Shown here: piece by piece, positions 18,806 through 28,821 of the stretch
Numbering within the stretch: the first letter of the stretch is position 1
Layout: every line of letters begins with the position of its first letter
NCBI GenBank assembly: GCA_009668205.1
Contig: WJYM01000015.1
Span: forward strand, 1-64,000
Origin: Enterobacteriaceae bacterium RIT691
GTDB lineage: Bacteria > Pseudomonadota > Gammaproteobacteria > Enterobacterales > Enterobacteriaceae
DNA: 64,000 nucleotides
Direction of reading: 5' to 3'
The notes under the pieces: model-generated
Told to the model about the DNA's origin: nothing
The model's input: the letters and a program-made list of their open reading frames with translations, nothing else
Database searches by the model: none
Program-made: the position numbers and the translations under genes

Positions 18806-18898
18806 AGTTGCAAGATTCCAGGCATATCACTTTTTCCGTCTTGTCGTTTCAGTTCTGCGTTCTTTCCTTTGACCAGGCAGCGTACAGACACGAATTGA
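18806..18898 (+). pseudogene. rhoL: Remnant of the rho leader peptide gene rhoL, start codon not conserved
   Basis: The frame encoding [19 protein letters not shown]-stop (18839-18898) matches the C-terminal two thirds of the 33-aa E. coli RhoL leader (SCRFSSAYSPVTRQRKDMSR). Upstream, the frame is open only back to a TGA at 18803-18805 and contains no ATG or GTG; the first bases of E. coli rhoL are not preserved in frame. Either the leader peptide is lost here, or it starts at a non-standard codon such as ATT at 18815. Confidence 0.5.
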
Positions 18899-18971
18899 TG
18901 GCCGTAAACAGGCATGGATGACCCTGCCATACCATTCACATATACGTTCGAGATTTACCCCTCACACCACT

Positions 18972-20231
18972 ATGAATCTTACCGAATTAAAGAATACGCC
19001 GGTTTCTGAGCTGATTACTCTCGGCGAAAATATGGGGCTGGAAAACCAAGCCCGTATGCGCAAACAGGACATCATTTTTGCCATCCTGAAGCAGCACGCG
19101 AAGAGTGGCGAAGATATCTTTGGCGACGGTGTGCTGGAGATTCTGCAGGATGGATTTGGTTTCCTCCGCTCCGCAGACAGCTCCTACCTCGCCGGTCCCG
19201 ACGACATCTACGTATCTCCCAGCCAAATCCGCCGTTTCAACCTCCGCACAGGTGACACCATTTCCGGTAAGATTCGTCCTCCAAAAGAGGGTGAGCGTTA
19301 CTTTGCACTGTTAAAAGTTAACGAAGTTAACTACGACAAGCCGGAAAATGCGCGTAATAAAATCCTGTTCGAGAACTTAACGCCACTGCACGCAAATTCT
19401 CGTCTGCGTATGGAGCGTGGTAACGGCTCCACCGAAGATTTAACCGCTCGCGTACTGGACCTGGCTTCGCCAATTGGTCGTGGTCAGCGTGGTCTGATTG
19501 TGGCACCGCCAAAAGCGGGTAAAACCATGCTGCTGCAGAACATCGCACAGAGCATTGCCTACAACCACCCAGACTGCGTACTGATGGTGCTGCTGATCGA
19601 CGAACGTCCGGAAGAAGTGACCGAGATGCAGCGTCTGGTTAAGGGTGAAGTGGTTGCTTCTACCTTTGACGAGCCAGCTTCTCGCCACGTTCAGGTTGCG
19701 GAAATGGTTATCGAGAAGGCGAAGCGTCTGGTTGAGCATAAGAAGGACGTTATCATTCTGCTCGACTCCATTACTCGTCTGGCTCGTGCTTACAACACCG
19801 TAGTTCCGGCTTCCGGTAAAGTACTGACCGGTGGTGTGGACGCCAATGCCCTGCATCGTCCGAAGCGTTTCTTCGGTGCAGCACGTAACGTGGAAGAGGG
19901 CGGCAGCCTGACTATCATCGCGACGGCGTTGGTCGATACCGGCTCCAAAATGGACGAAGTTATCTACGAAGAGTTTAAAGGCACCGGTAACATGGAGCTG
20001 CACCTCTCTCGTAAGATCGCGGAAAAACGCGTCTTCCCGGCTATCGATTACAACCGTTCCGGTACCCGTAAAGAAGAGCTGCTGACGACTCAGGAAGAGC
20101 TGCAGAAGATGTGGATCCTGCGCAAAATCATCCATCCGATGGGTGAAATTGACGCGATGGAGTTCCTCATCAATAAACTGGCGATGACCAAGACCAATGA
20201 CGACTTCTTCGACATGATGAAGCGTTCGTAA
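18972..20231 (+). CDS. rho: Transcription termination factor Rho
   Basis: Hexameric RNA-dependent ATPase/translocase of 419 aa. The N-terminal helix bundle and cold-shock-like primary RNA-binding domain include GFGFLRS and the Y-F-rich segments (about 60-115). The ATPase core has Walker [13 protein letters not shown] (about 178-189), Walker [17 protein letters not shown], the Q-loop [15 protein letters not shown] and the R-loop KGTGNMEL. The start ATG at 18972 ([11 protein letters not shown]) matches E. coli exactly; the ORF could be read from 18918 but that adds residues absent in relatives. A strong terminator follows. Confidence 0.98.
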   Translation: MNLTELKNTPVSELITLGENMGLENQARMRKQDIIFAILKQHAKSGEDIFGDGVLEILQDGFGFLRSADSSYLAGPDDIYVSPSQIRRFNLRTGDTISGKIRPPKEGERYFALLKVNEVNYDKPENARNKILFENLTPLHANSRLRMERGNGSTEDLTARVLDLASPIGRGQRGLIVAPPKAGKTMLLQNIAQSIAYNHPDCVLMVLLIDERPEEVTEMQRLVKGEVVASTFDEPASRHVQVAEMVIEKAKRLVEHKKDVIILLDSITRLARAYNTVVPASGKVLTGGVDANALHRPKRFFGAARNVEEGGSLTIIATALVDTGSKMDEVIYEEFKGTGNMELHLSRKIAEKRVFPAIDYNRSGTRKEELLTTQEELQKMWILRKIIHPMGEIDAMEFLINKLAMTKTNDDFFDMMKRS

Positions 20232-20246
20232 GTCCGGTTCTCGCTT

Positions 20247-20278
20247 AAAAAAACGCCACGCAAATGCGTGGCGTTTTT
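20247..20278 (+). terminator. Terminator after rho
   Basis: Stem ACGCCACGC / GCGTGGCGT with AAAT loop, flanked by A-run 20247-20252 and T-run 20274-20278, so it may also work in reverse. It separates rho from the ECA operon. Confidence 0.95.
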
Positions 20279-20467
20279 GTTTTTGTTCTGCACCTGACAT
20301 TTTAAGAATAAAACGAAAATGAAGGGATTTACGTTTCAAACGATCAAATCGAGTGTTTTTTTGGCTAGAATTCAAACACCTCTCCTAAAACTTGAGTGTA
20401 TTTCTCTTCAGGAGAGCCTCTATCGTGAGTATACTTTCGGTAATAATTTTTCCAGAGAGCACCAATT

Positions 20468-21556
20468 GTGAATTTACTGACCGCCAGTACTGATCTGATC
20501 AGTATCTTCCTATTCACAACCTTGTTCCTTTTTCTCGCCCGGAAGGTAGCCCAAAAGGTGGGGCTGGTGGACAAACCCAACTTCAGAAAACGACACCAGG
20601 GGCTGATACCGCTTGTTGGCGGCATCTCTGTCTATGCCGGGGTTTGTTTTACCTTCGCGATCGTGAATTACTATATTCCCCATGCCACATTGTATCTGTC
20701 GTGCGCCGGTGTGCTGGTGCTGGTGGGCATGCTGGACGACCGATTTGATATCAGTGTGAAGATACGCGCGACCGTCCAGGCGGTCATCGGTATTGTCATG
20801 ATGGTGAAAGCGAAGCTCTACCTGAGCAGCCTGGGGTATATTTTCGGCTCCTGGGAGTTAGTGCTCGGACCCTTCGGTTATTTCCTCACACTGTTCGCCG
20901 TCTGGACGGCAATCAACGCCTTCAACATGGTTGATGGTATCGATGGCCTTCTGGGAGGGCTGTCCTGTGTTTCGTTTGCTGCGATGGGATTGATTCTGTG
21001 GTTTGACGGGCAGAGCAGTCTGGCCATGTGGTGCTTCGCCATGATTGCTGCCATCGTGCCGTATATTCTCCTCAATCTTGGCGTGCTTGGTCGTCGCTAC
21101 AAAGTCTTTATGGGCGATGCGGGCAGTACGTTGATTGGCTTTACCATTATCTGGATCCTGCTGGAAACGACTCAGGGCAAAACGCACCCGATAAGCCCAG
21201 TCACTGCGCTGTGGATTATCGCTATTCCGCTAATGGACATGGTGGCAATCATGTACCGTCGTTTGCGCAAAGGCATGAGTCCTTTCTCCGCCGATCGTCA
21301 GCATATTCATCATTTGATCATGCGTGCGGGCTTCACGTCCCGGCAGGCCTTTGTGCTGATTACCGTGGCGGCAGGGCTTCTGGCAGGGATCGGTGTGCTG
21401 GGCGAATACACCCACATTATCCCTGAATGGGGAATGCTCATCCTGTTTTTACTGGCTTTTCTTCTGTACGGCTACTGTATTAAGCGTGCATGGAAAGTGG
21501 CGCGCTTTATCAAACGGGTAAAACGCAGAATGCGTTATAAAAACACATCCGCCTAA
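20468..21556 (+). CDS. wecA: Undecaprenyl-phosphate GlcNAc-1-phosphate transferase WecA
   Basis: Polytopic inner-membrane enzyme (362 aa) that transfers GlcNAc-1-P from UDP-GlcNAc to undecaprenyl phosphate, starting ECA and many O-antigens; the target of tunicamycin. About 11 transmembrane segments are apparent. Family motifs: LLDDRFDISVKIR-type aspartate pair (MLDDRFD), NAFNMVDGIDGL, MGDAGSTLIGF and the cytoplasmic RQHIHH loop. The start codon is GTG at 20468. First gene of the ECA operon; the 236-bp gap after rho should hold the operon promoter and a short leader with the dyad CTCTCCT / AGGAGAG. Confidence 0.97.
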   Translation: MNLLTASTDLISIFLFTTLFLFLARKVAQKVGLVDKPNFRKRHQGLIPLVGGISVYAGVCFTFAIVNYYIPHATLYLSCAGVLVLVGMLDDRFDISVKIRATVQAVIGIVMMVKAKLYLSSLGYIFGSWELVLGPFGYFLTLFAVWTAINAFNMVDGIDGLLGGLSCVSFAAMGLILWFDGQSSLAMWCFAMIAAIVPYILLNLGVLGRRYKVFMGDAGSTLIGFTIIWILLETTQGKTHPISPVTALWIIAIPLMDMVAIMYRRLRKGMSPFSADRQHIHHLIMRAGFTSRQAFVLITVAAGLLAGIGVLGEYTHIIPEWGMLILFLLAFLLYGYCIKRAWKVARFIKRVKRRMRYKNTSA

Positions 21557-21577
21557 CCTAAGACATCGGGAAGATTA

Positions 21578-22621
21578 ATGACACCACCATTACCGGGAGC
21601 AAAATCAGTGAATGCTGAAAATGAACTGGATATTCGCGGTCTGTTTTGTACGTTATGGGCGGGAAAGCTCTGGATTGTTGGCATAGCATTTCTGTTTGCG
21701 TTGAGCGCGCTGATTTACACCTTTTTTGCTCGTCAGGAATGGAGTGCCACTGCCATCACCGACCGCCCAACGGTTAATATGCTGGGCGGGTATTACTCCC
21801 AGCAGCAGTTCTTACATAACCTGGATCTGAAAGCGAATCCGGGCAGTACCGATCAGTCTTCCGTCATGGATGAGTCCTATAAAGAGTTCATCATGCAGTT
21901 GGCTTCCTGGGATACCCGCCGAGAATTCTGGCTGCAAACGGACTATTTTAAGCAGCGTAAATCGGGTAACTCACGTGCTGATGCCGCGTTGCTGGACGAC
22001 CAGATTAATGACATCCAGTTTACTCCGGGTGATGTGCTGAAGAACGTGAGCGACAGCGTCAAGCTCATCGCTGAAACCGCCCCTGATGCCAATAATCTGC
22101 TGCGCCAATATGTGGCTTTCGCCAGCGAGCGTGCGGCCAGCCATTTGAATGATGAGCTGAAAGGCGCCTGGGCGGCACGCACTATCCAGATGAAGGCACA
22201 GGTCAAGCGTCAGGAAGAAGTGGCGAACGTTATCTTTGACCGTCGGGTTCACAACCTGCAGTCCGCACTGAAGATAGCGCAGCAAAACAACATTTCGCGT
22301 AGCGAAACCGATGTGCCCGCCGAAGAATTACCGGATTCCGAGCTGTTTATGCTAGGACGTCCAATGCTTCAGGCTCGCCTGGAGAATCTCCAGGCCGCCG
22401 GCCCTGATTTCGATCTCGACTATGATCAGAATCGGGCAATGCTGACAACGCTGAATGTCGGTCCGACTTTGGATCCACGTTTTCAGACCTATCGGTATTT
22501 GCGAACGCCTGAAGAGCCTGTAAAACGCGACAGTCCCCGTCGTGTTTTTCTGATGGTGATGTGGGGCATCGTTGGCGCACTGATGGGTGCTGGCGTTGCA
22601 TTAGCGCGTCGCCGCGCATAA
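21578..22621 (+). CDS. wzzE: ECA chain-length regulator WzzE
   Basis: Polysaccharide co-polymerase (347 aa) of the inner membrane that sets the modal length of ECA chains. Two transmembrane segments bracket a large periplasmic domain: about residues 30-50 (LWIVGIAFLFALSALIYTFF) and about 323-343 (RVFLMVMWGIVGALMGAGVA), with an RRRA tail. The Wzz-type N-terminus (ELDIRGLFCTLWAGKLWI) and the pre-TM2 proline region (RTPEEPVKRDSPRR) are clear. It works with WzyE encoded downstream. It starts 21 nt after the wecA stop. Confidence 0.95.
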   Translation: MTPPLPGAKSVNAENELDIRGLFCTLWAGKLWIVGIAFLFALSALIYTFFARQEWSATAITDRPTVNMLGGYYSQQQFLHNLDLKANPGSTDQSSVMDESYKEFIMQLASWDTRREFWLQTDYFKQRKSGNSRADAALLDDQINDIQFTPGDVLKNVSDSVKLIAETAPDANNLLRQYVAFASERAASHLNDELKGAWAARTIQMKAQVKRQEEVANVIFDRRVHNLQSALKIAQQNNISRSETDVPAEELPDSELFMLGRPMLQARLENLQAAGPDFDLDYDQNRAMLTTLNVGPTLDPRFQTYRYLRTPEEPVKRDSPRRVFLMVMWGIVGALMGAGVALARRRA

Positions 22622-22681
22622 CCGCGCTGTCCTGAATGATGAAGGCGGTTTGCCTTCATCTGTTACTCAAAGAGAATCGAT

Positions 22682-23812
22682 GTGAAAGTACTGACCGTAT
22701 TTGGCACGCGTCCAGAAGCGATAAAAATGGCGCCTCTGGTCCATGCTTTGGCAAAGGACCCTCATTTTGAGGCAAAAGTTTGCGTCACAGCGCAGCATAG
22801 GGAGATGCTGGACCAGGTGTTGAAACTGTTCTCCATCGTTCCAGATTATGACCTGAATATTATGAGCCCCGGCCAGGGACTCACGGAAATTACCTGCCGC
22901 ATTTTGCAGGGATTAAAGCCGGTGCTTGAAGAATTCAAACCCGACATTGTGCTGGTGCACGGCGACACCACCACCACGGTGGCAACCAGTCTGGCGGCCT
23001 TCTATCAGCGTATCCCTGTCGGACACGTTGAGGCGGGTCTGCGCACGGGCGATCTCTATTCGCCATGGCCGGAAGAGGCCAACCGTACGCTGACAGGCCA
23101 CCTGGCGCAGTATCACTTTGCACCGACGGAAACCTCGCGACAGAACCTGCTGCGGGAGAATCTCCATGACAGCGCGATTCATGTCACCGGGAATACCGTG
23201 ATTGACGCGTTGTTCTGGGTTCGCGATCGTGTGCTCAGCGATGATGCCCTGCGCACAAGCCTGGCCGCACGTTATCCGTTCTTACAGAGCGACAAAAAAC
23301 TGATTCTGGTCACCGGTCATCGCCGTGAAAGCTTTGGACGTGGTTTTGAGGATATTTGCTATGCCCTGGCGGACATTGCTGCGGCAAATCCGGATGTGCA
23401 GATAGTCTATCCTGTACACCTCAACCCCAATGTCAGTGAGCCGGTCAATCGTATTCTTGGCCAGGTCACGAATGTCTTTCTGATTGAGCCGCAGGATTAC
23501 CTGCCGTTTATCTGGCTGATGAATCGCGCCTGGCTGATCCTGACGGATTCCGGAGGCATTCAGGAAGAAGCGCCGTCACTGGGCAAACCCGTTCTGGTGA
23601 TGCGTGATACCACCGAACGCCCAGAGGCCGTCGATGCCGGAACGGTTCGCCTGGTCGGCACCGATCGTCAGCGTATTGTCGAGGAAGTCACGCTTCTGCT
23701 ACGGGATGGCGAAGAGTATGAGGTCATGAGCCGTGCTCATAATCCTTATGGTGACGGGCAGGCCTGCCACCGCATTCTGTCAGCGCTTAAAAACAACCAG
23801 GTAACATTATGA
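22682..23812 (+). CDS. wecB: UDP-GlcNAc 2-epimerase WecB
   Basis: Non-hydrolysing UDP-N-acetylglucosamine 2-epimerase, 376 aa, producing UDP-ManNAc for ECA. GT-B-like fold with [15 protein letters not shown] at the N-terminus, VHGDTTTT near residue 95, [11 protein letters not shown] and the C-terminal [27 protein letters not shown] nucleotide-binding segment. The start codon is GTG at 22682 with AGAGAATCGAT upstream. The gene overlaps wecC by 4 nt (ATGA). Confidence 0.97.
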   Translation: MKVLTVFGTRPEAIKMAPLVHALAKDPHFEAKVCVTAQHREMLDQVLKLFSIVPDYDLNIMSPGQGLTEITCRILQGLKPVLEEFKPDIVLVHGDTTTTVATSLAAFYQRIPVGHVEAGLRTGDLYSPWPEEANRTLTGHLAQYHFAPTETSRQNLLRENLHDSAIHVTGNTVIDALFWVRDRVLSDDALRTSLAARYPFLQSDKKLILVTGHRRESFGRGFEDICYALADIAAANPDVQIVYPVHLNPNVSEPVNRILGQVTNVFLIEPQDYLPFIWLMNRAWLILTDSGGIQEEAPSLGKPVLVMRDTTERPEAVDAGTVRLVGTDRQRIVEEVTLLLRDGEEYEVMSRAHNPYGDGQACHRILSALKNNQVTL

Positions 23813-25071
23813 GCTTTTCGACCATTTCAGTGATTGGTCTTGGTTACATCGGGCTGCCGACGGCAGCAGCATTTGCCTCGCGGCAGAAACTGGTGGTCGG
23901 CGTAGATATCAATCAACACGCCGTTGATACCATCAACCGTGGTGAAATCCATATCGTCGAGCCAGACCTGGATAAGGTTGTAAAAGCCGCTGTCGCTGAC
24001 GGCTACCTGAAAGCCAGCACTACGCCGGTTGAAGCAGATGCGTGGCTGATTGCGGTGCCAACGCCCTTCAAGGGCGACCATGAGCCCGATATGGCCTACG
24101 TTGAAGCAGCGGCTAAATCCCTTGCGCCGGTACTGAAAAAAGGGGGATTGGTCATTCTTGAATCCACTTCCCCTGTGGGTGCGACCGAGCAGGTTGCGCA
24201 GTGGCTGGCAGAGATGCGCCCGGATCTGAGCTTCCCGCAGCAGGCGGGCGAGCAGGCGGATGTCAACATCGCTTATTGCCCGGAGCGTGTGCTGCCAGGC
24301 CAGGTGATGGTGGAATTAATTAAAAACGATCGCGTGATTGGTGGCATGACACCGGTGTGCTCTGCTCGTGCCAGTGAACTGTATAACATTTTCCTTGAAG
24401 GCGAGTGCGTGGTGACCAACGCCCGTACCGCCGAGATGTGTAAGCTCACCGAAAACAGCTTCCGTGATGTGAACATCGCTTTTGCTAACGAGCTGTCGCT
24501 GATCTGTGCTGAAAAGGACATTAACGTCTGGGAGCTGATTCGCCTCGCGAATCGTCATCCGCGCGTCAATATTCTGCAACCGGGCCCTGGCGTGGGCGGG
24601 CATTGTATCGCCGTCGATCCCTGGTTCATTGTGGCGCAGAACCCGCAGCAGGCACGGTTGATTCGTACGGCCCGCGAGGTTAACGATCACAAACCTCATT
24701 GGGTTATCAATCAGGTGAAAGCGACGGTAGCGGATTGTCTGGCAGCAAATGGTAAGCGTGCTGCAGATATCAAAATTGCCTGTTTCGGCCTGGCGTTCAA
24801 ACCCAACATTGACGATCTGCGTGAAAGCCCGGCAATGGAAATTGCCAGCCTTATCGCCGACTGGCACAGCGGCGAAACGCTGGTGGTTGAGCCAAACATT
24901 CATCAATTACCGAAGAAACTGGCGGGCAAAGCGACGCTGGTAGCGCTACAGGACGCATTGGCGAAAGCAGATGTCCTGGTGATGCTGGTTGACCACAAAG
25001 AGTTTAAAGCCATTGATGGCAACGCTATTGCTCAGACCTTTATTGTGGATACCAAAGGAGTCTGGTGTTGA
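23809..25071 (+). CDS. wecC: UDP-ManNAc dehydrogenase WecC
   Basis: NAD-dependent dehydrogenase (420 aa) oxidising UDP-ManNAc to UDP-ManNAcA. The N-terminal Rossmann motif is [12 protein letters not shown]; the catalytic region has the Lys/Asn pair and a cysteine in [16 protein letters not shown] (about residues 258-273). UDP-glucose/GDP-mannose dehydrogenase domains occupy N, middle and C thirds. Its 3' end overlaps the rffG start by 7 nt. Confidence 0.97.
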   Translation: MSFSTISVIGLGYIGLPTAAAFASRQKLVVGVDINQHAVDTINRGEIHIVEPDLDKVVKAAVADGYLKASTTPVEADAWLIAVPTPFKGDHEPDMAYVEAAAKSLAPVLKKGGLVILESTSPVGATEQVAQWLAEMRPDLSFPQQAGEQADVNIAYCPERVLPGQVMVELIKNDRVIGGMTPVCSARASELYNIFLEGECVVTNARTAEMCKLTENSFRDVNIAFANELSLICAEKDINVWELIRLANRHPRVNILQPGPGVGGHCIAVDPWFIVAQNPQQARLIRTAREVNDHKPHWVINQVKATVADCLAANGKRAADIKIACFGLAFKPNIDDLRESPAMEIASLIADWHSGETLVVEPNIHQLPKKLAGKATLVALQDALAKADVLVMLVDHKEFKAIDGNAIAQTFIVDTKGVWC

Positions 25072-26135
25072 AGAAGATCCTGATTACCGGCGGTGCAGGC
25101 TTTATCGGTTCCGCCGTGGTCCGTCATATCATCAATGAAACGCCCGACAGCGTGCTGGTGGTGGATAAACTGACTTACGCCGGTAACCTTGCTTCACTTG
25201 CTCCGGTTGAGCAGGACGATCGTTTCTCTTTTGAGCAGGTCGATATCTGCGATCGTCAGGCGCTGGATCGTCTTTTCACGACCTACCAGCCAGATGCAGT
25301 GATGCATCTGGCTGCAGAAAGCCATGTCGATCGTTCTATTGATGGACCTGCTGCTTTTATCGAAACGAATATTGTCGGTACCTACACGCTACTTGAAGCG
25401 GCCAGGGCCTGGTGGAATACGCTTAACGCGGACAAAAAGTCGGCCTTCCGTTTTCACCATATTTCGACCGATGAAGTGTATGGCGACCTGCATAACAGTG
25501 ACGATTTTTTCACTGAAACTACGCCGTATGCGCCAAGCAGCCCTTATTCCGCATCGAAAGCGGGCAGCGATCATCTGGTGCGTGCCTGGTTGCGAACCTA
25601 TGGGCTACCTACGCTGGTCACTAACTGCTCCAACAATTACGGTCCTTTTCACTTTCCTGAAAAACTCATCCCGCTGACTATCCTCAATGCGTTAGCGGGA
25701 AAACCGTTGCCGGTCTACGGGAACGGGCAGCAGGTTCGTGACTGGCTGTATGTGGAAGATCACGCCCGTGCACTCTATCGCGTGGTGACTGAGGGTGTTG
25801 TCGGGGAAACCTATAACATCGGTGGTCACAACGAGCGTAAAAATCTGGATGTGGTACATACCGTCTGCGCACTGCTGGAAGAGTTGGTGCCAAAAAAACC
25901 GCATGGTGTGGCGCACTATCAGGATCTGATCACCTTCGTTACCGACAGACCCGGGCACGATGTCCGCTATGCTATTGATGCGGCGAAAATCGAACGCGAG
26001 CTCTGCTGGCGCCCTGAAGAGACGTTTGAAAGCGGCATGCGTAAAACGGTGCAGTGGTATCTCGAGAATGACAGCTGGTGGCAGCAGGTACTTGATGGCA
26101 GCTATCAGGGCGAACGTCTTGGCCTGAAGGGCTAA
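25065..26135 (+). CDS. rffG: dTDP-glucose 4,6-dehydratase RffG
   Basis: SDR-family enzyme (about 355 aa) converting dTDP-glucose to dTDP-4-keto-6-deoxyglucose for Fuc4NAc synthesis. NAD-binding [11 protein letters not shown] at residues 9-19, STDEVYGDL with catalytic Thr/Asp/Glu (about 133-141), and the [12 protein letters not shown] Tyr-x3-Lys pair. The start is ambiguous between GTG at 25065 and TTG at 25068; both overlap the wecC stop, implying translational coupling. A rhamnose-pathway paralogue (RmlB) is possible elsewhere in the genome, but the location here marks RffG. Confidence 0.95.
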   Translation: MLKKILITGGAGFIGSAVVRHIINETPDSVLVVDKLTYAGNLASLAPVEQDDRFSFEQVDICDRQALDRLFTTYQPDAVMHLAAESHVDRSIDGPAAFIETNIVGTYTLLEAARAWWNTLNADKKSAFRFHHISTDEVYGDLHNSDDFFTETTPYAPSSPYSASKAGSDHLVRAWLRTYGLPTLVTNCSNNYGPFHFPEKLIPLTILNALAGKPLPVYGNGQQVRDWLYVEDHARALYRVVTEGVVGETYNIGGHNERKNLDVVHTVCALLEELVPKKPHGVAHYQDLITFVTDRPGHDVRYAIDAAKIERELCWRPEETFESGMRKTVQWYLENDSWWQQVLDGSYQGERLGLKG

Positions 26136-26151
26136 CCTCCCGGGAGGGGAC

Positions 26152-27033
26152 ATGAAAGGCATTATTCTGGCTGGTGGTTCCGGCACGCGTTTACACCCGA
26201 TTACCCGCGGCGTATCGAAACAGCTGCTGCCGATCTACGATAAACCCATGATCTACTATCCGCTGTCGGTGTTGATGCTGGCGGGGATCCGCGAGATTCT
26301 TATCATCACCACGTCGGAAGATAAAAGTTATTTCCAGCGTCTGTTGGGCGATGGCTCAGAATTTGGTATCGAGCTTCACTATGCCGAGCAGCCGAGTCCT
26401 GATGGTCTTGCGCAAGCGTTCATCATAGGTGAAACGTTCCTTAATGGTGAGCCTTCCTGTTTAGTGCTCGGTGATAACATCTTCTTTGGTCAGGGCTTCA
26501 GCCCGAAGCTACGTAATGTGGCGACCAGAACTGAAGGTGCAACCGTATTTGGCTATCAGGTGATGGATCCTGAGCGTTTTGGCGTCGTGGAGTTTGATGA
26601 TAATTTCCGCGCGATTTCTCTCGAAGAGAAACCAAAAGCACCGAAGTCCAACTGGGCCGTCACCGGACTCTATTTCTACGACAATAACGTGGTGGACTAC
26701 GCCAAACGAGTGAAACCGTCTGAACGCGGCGAACTGGAGATCACCTCCATTAACCAGATGTATCTGGATGATGGCAAACTGACTGTAGAACTCCTGGGAC
26801 GTGGTTTTGCCTGGCTTGATACCGGCACTCACGACAGTCTTATTGAGGCGAGTATGTTTGTGCAGACGGTGGAAAAACGCCAGGGATTCAAAATTGCCTG
26901 TCTGGAAGAGATTGCCTGGCGCAACGGTTGGTTGGATGACGATGGCGTAAAACGTGCGGCCAGCCAGCTTGCCAAAACCGGCTACGGCCAATACCTGCTG
27001 GAGCTGCTTCGTGCCCGTCCACGCCAATATTGA
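26152..27033 (+). CDS. rffH: Glucose-1-phosphate thymidylyltransferase RffH
   Basis: A 293-aa nucleotidyltransferase forming dTDP-glucose from dTTP and glucose-1-phosphate. The signature [20 protein letters not shown] (residues 8-27) binds the nucleotide; [12 protein letters not shown] and the EEKP motif complete the active site. GGGAGGGGAC precedes the ATG. The 3' end overlaps wecD by 23 nt. It supplies RffG encoded just upstream. Confidence 0.97.
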   Translation: MKGIILAGGSGTRLHPITRGVSKQLLPIYDKPMIYYPLSVLMLAGIREILIITTSEDKSYFQRLLGDGSEFGIELHYAEQPSPDGLAQAFIIGETFLNGEPSCLVLGDNIFFGQGFSPKLRNVATRTEGATVFGYQVMDPERFGVVEFDDNFRAISLEEKPKAPKSNWAVTGLYFYDNNVVDYAKRVKPSERGELEITSINQMYLDDGKLTVELLGRGFAWLDTGTHDSLIEASMFVQTVEKRQGFKIACLEEIAWRNGWLDDDGVKRAASQLAKTGYGQYLLELLRARPRQY

Positions 27034-27685
27034 AGCGCTGAACTGGGAGACTCAGTTCTTTGGGATCAACAGCGCCATTGCGCGTTTTAGCGACGATGCG
27101 GGGATCCTGACGGAAAGCGGGCTGGCGAAATGGTCTCGCGTGCAGGCCAAAATTCCTGCCCATCGGGTGGATTTACTTGATGCTCTGCAGCAGCTTGGTT
27201 TTCAGCTGGTGGAAGGCGAAGTGGATTTTTGTCTGCCGGTAAAAGCCTGTGTTGATCCGGGTGCGGAAGTGGCGCAGGAAAGTGATATCCCTCATCTGCG
27301 TGAACTTGCCGCGCAGGTATTTGCGCAGAGCCGCTTTCGTGCCCCTTGGTATGCAGAAGACGCCAGCGGGCGTTTCTATGCTCAGTGGATAGAAAACGCG
27401 GTTCGCGGCACGTTCGATAACCAATGCCTGGTGTTTCGCGATCAAAAGCAGGCGATCCGTGCTTTTGTGTCTCTTCGTCAATTGAGCGAAAGCGATGCGC
27501 GAATAGGCTTGCTGGCCGGCCGTGGGGCAGGTAAAGCATTAATGGAGGCCGCGCAGCGCTGGGCGCACCAGCGAGGCCTGACAACGCTGCGAGTGGCAAC
27601 CCAGATGGGTAACACGGCAGCACTGAAACGTTATATTCAAAGCGGTGCTGTCCCTGAGAGCACCGCATACTGGTTATACAGGTGA
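27011..27685 (+). CDS. wecD: dTDP-fucosamine acetyltransferase WecD
   Basis: GNAT-family enzyme of 224 aa that acetylates dTDP-4-amino-4,6-dideoxygalactose with acetyl-CoA to give dTDP-Fuc4NAc. The acetyl-CoA binding stretch [16 protein letters not shown] lies near residues 166-181, followed by [23 protein letters not shown] start it at the GTG at 27011 ([13 protein letters not shown]), which gives exactly the E. coli length; the start lies inside rffH. The frame is open further upstream but those codons belong to the rffH overlap. Confidence 0.93.
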   Translation: MPVHANIEALNWETQFFGINSAIARFSDDAGILTESGLAKWSRVQAKIPAHRVDLLDALQQLGFQLVEGEVDFCLPVKACVDPGAEVAQESDIPHLRELAAQVFAQSRFRAPWYAEDASGRFYAQWIENAVRGTFDNQCLVFRDQKQAIRAFVSLRQLSESDARIGLLAGRGAGKALMEAAQRWAHQRGLTTLRVATQMGNTAALKRYIQSGAVPESTAYWLYR

Positions 27686-27689
27686 GACG

Positions 27690-28820
27690 ATGATTCCTTT
27701 TAACGCACCGCCGGTTGTAGGCACAGAGCTGGAATACATGCAGGCTGCGATGGGCAGCGGAAAACTGTGTGGAGATGGTGGATTTACCCGTCGCTGCCAG
27801 CAGTGGATGGAGCAGCGTTTTGGCAGCGCCAAAGTCCTGCTCACCCCGTCCTGCACGGCTTCACTGGAGATGGCTGCGCTGTTACTGGATATTCAGCCCG
27901 GTGATGAAGTGATTATGCCGAGCTATACGTTTGTTTCCACCTCGAACGCCTTCGTCTTGCGTGGCGCGAAAATCGTGTTTGTCGATATTCGTCGCGACAC
28001 CATGAACATTGATGAGACGCTGATTGAAGCGGCTATCACCGAGAAAACCCGCGCAATCGTACCGGTGCATTACGCAGGTGTGGCTTGCGAAATGGACACC
28101 ATCATGGCGGTGGCGAAAAAGCATAATCTGTTCGTGGTGGAAGATGCCGCTCAGGGCGTTATGTCGACCTACAAAGGTCGTGCGCTGGGTACCATTGGTC
28201 ACATCGGCTGCTTCAGTTTCCATGAAACCAAGAACTACACCGCCGGTGGTGAAGGCGGGGCGACGCTGATCAATGACAGTAAGCTGGTGGAGCGGGCGGA
28301 AATCATTCGCGAGAAAGGCACAAACCGCAGTCAGTTCTTCCGTGGACAGGTCGATAAATACACCTGGCGCGATATCGGCTCGAGTTACCTGATGGCCGAT
28401 CTGCAGGCCGCCTATCTCTGGGCGCAGCTGGAGGCTGCTGATCGTATTAATCAGCAGCGCCTGAGCCTGTGGCAAACCTATTACGATGCGCTGAAGCCCC
28501 TGGCGGATGTCGGTCGTATTGCGTTGCCAACCATACCGGCAGACTGCGTTCACAACGCGCACATGTTCTACATCAAGCTGCGTGATGAGGCCGACCGTGG
28601 CAAGCTGATTGCCTGGATGAAAGAGGCTGAAATTATGGCGGTGTTCCACTACATCCCGCTGCACTCGTCCCCAGCCGGTAAAGCCTTTGGACAATTCCAT
28701 GGCGAAGACCGCTTCACCACTCAGGAAAGTGAGCGCCTGCTTCGTCTGCCGCTCTTTTATAATCTGACTCCGGTGAACCAACGTACGGTAATTAACTCCC
28801 TGCTGAGCTATTTCGCCTGA
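27690..28820 (+). CDS. wecE: dTDP-4-keto-6-deoxyglucose transaminase WecE
   Basis: PLP-dependent sugar aminotransferase of the DegT/DnrJ/EryC1 family, 376 aa, making dTDP-4-amino-4,6-dideoxy-D-galactose. The PLP lysine is in CFSFHETKNYTAGGEGG (about residues 174-190), and VVEDAAQGV provides the conserved Asp. The start at ATG 27690 (MIPFNAPPVVGTE) equals the E. coli start and has GTGAGACG upstream, 4 nt after wecD ends. It is followed by wzxE after 1 nt. Confidence 0.97.
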   Translation: MIPFNAPPVVGTELEYMQAAMGSGKLCGDGGFTRRCQQWMEQRFGSAKVLLTPSCTASLEMAALLLDIQPGDEVIMPSYTFVSTSNAFVLRGAKIVFVDIRRDTMNIDETLIEAAITEKTRAIVPVHYAGVACEMDTIMAVAKKHNLFVVEDAAQGVMSTYKGRALGTIGHIGCFSFHETKNYTAGGEGGATLINDSKLVERAEIIREKGTNRSQFFRGQVDKYTWRDIGSSYLMADLQAAYLWAQLEAADRINQQRLSLWQTYYDALKPLADVGRIALPTIPADCVHNAHMFYIKLRDEADRGKLIAWMKEAEIMAVFHYIPLHSSPAGKAFGQFHGEDRFTTQESERLLRLPLFYNLTPVNQRTVINSLLSYFA

Positions 28821-28821
28821 T

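Larger units (their letters stand above)
18638..18971 (+). promoter_or_regulatory. trxA-rho intergenic region: rho promoter and long 5' leader
   Basis: 334 bases without an intact conventional gene. The region holds a hairpin at 18662-18693, expected rho promoter elements, and a long leader. In E. coli the rho leader (over 200 nt) mediates autoregulation by Rho-dependent premature termination and is a target of sRNA SraL. C-rich, G-poor stretches suited to Rho loading are present near the gene (CCCTCACACCACT at 18958-18970). The leader ORF rhoL appears disrupted (see its entry). Confidence 0.6.

Noticed and set aside
19440-20375. 311-codon frame antisense to rho
   Set aside because: It crosses the rho terminator and mirrors rho codons; not a gene.
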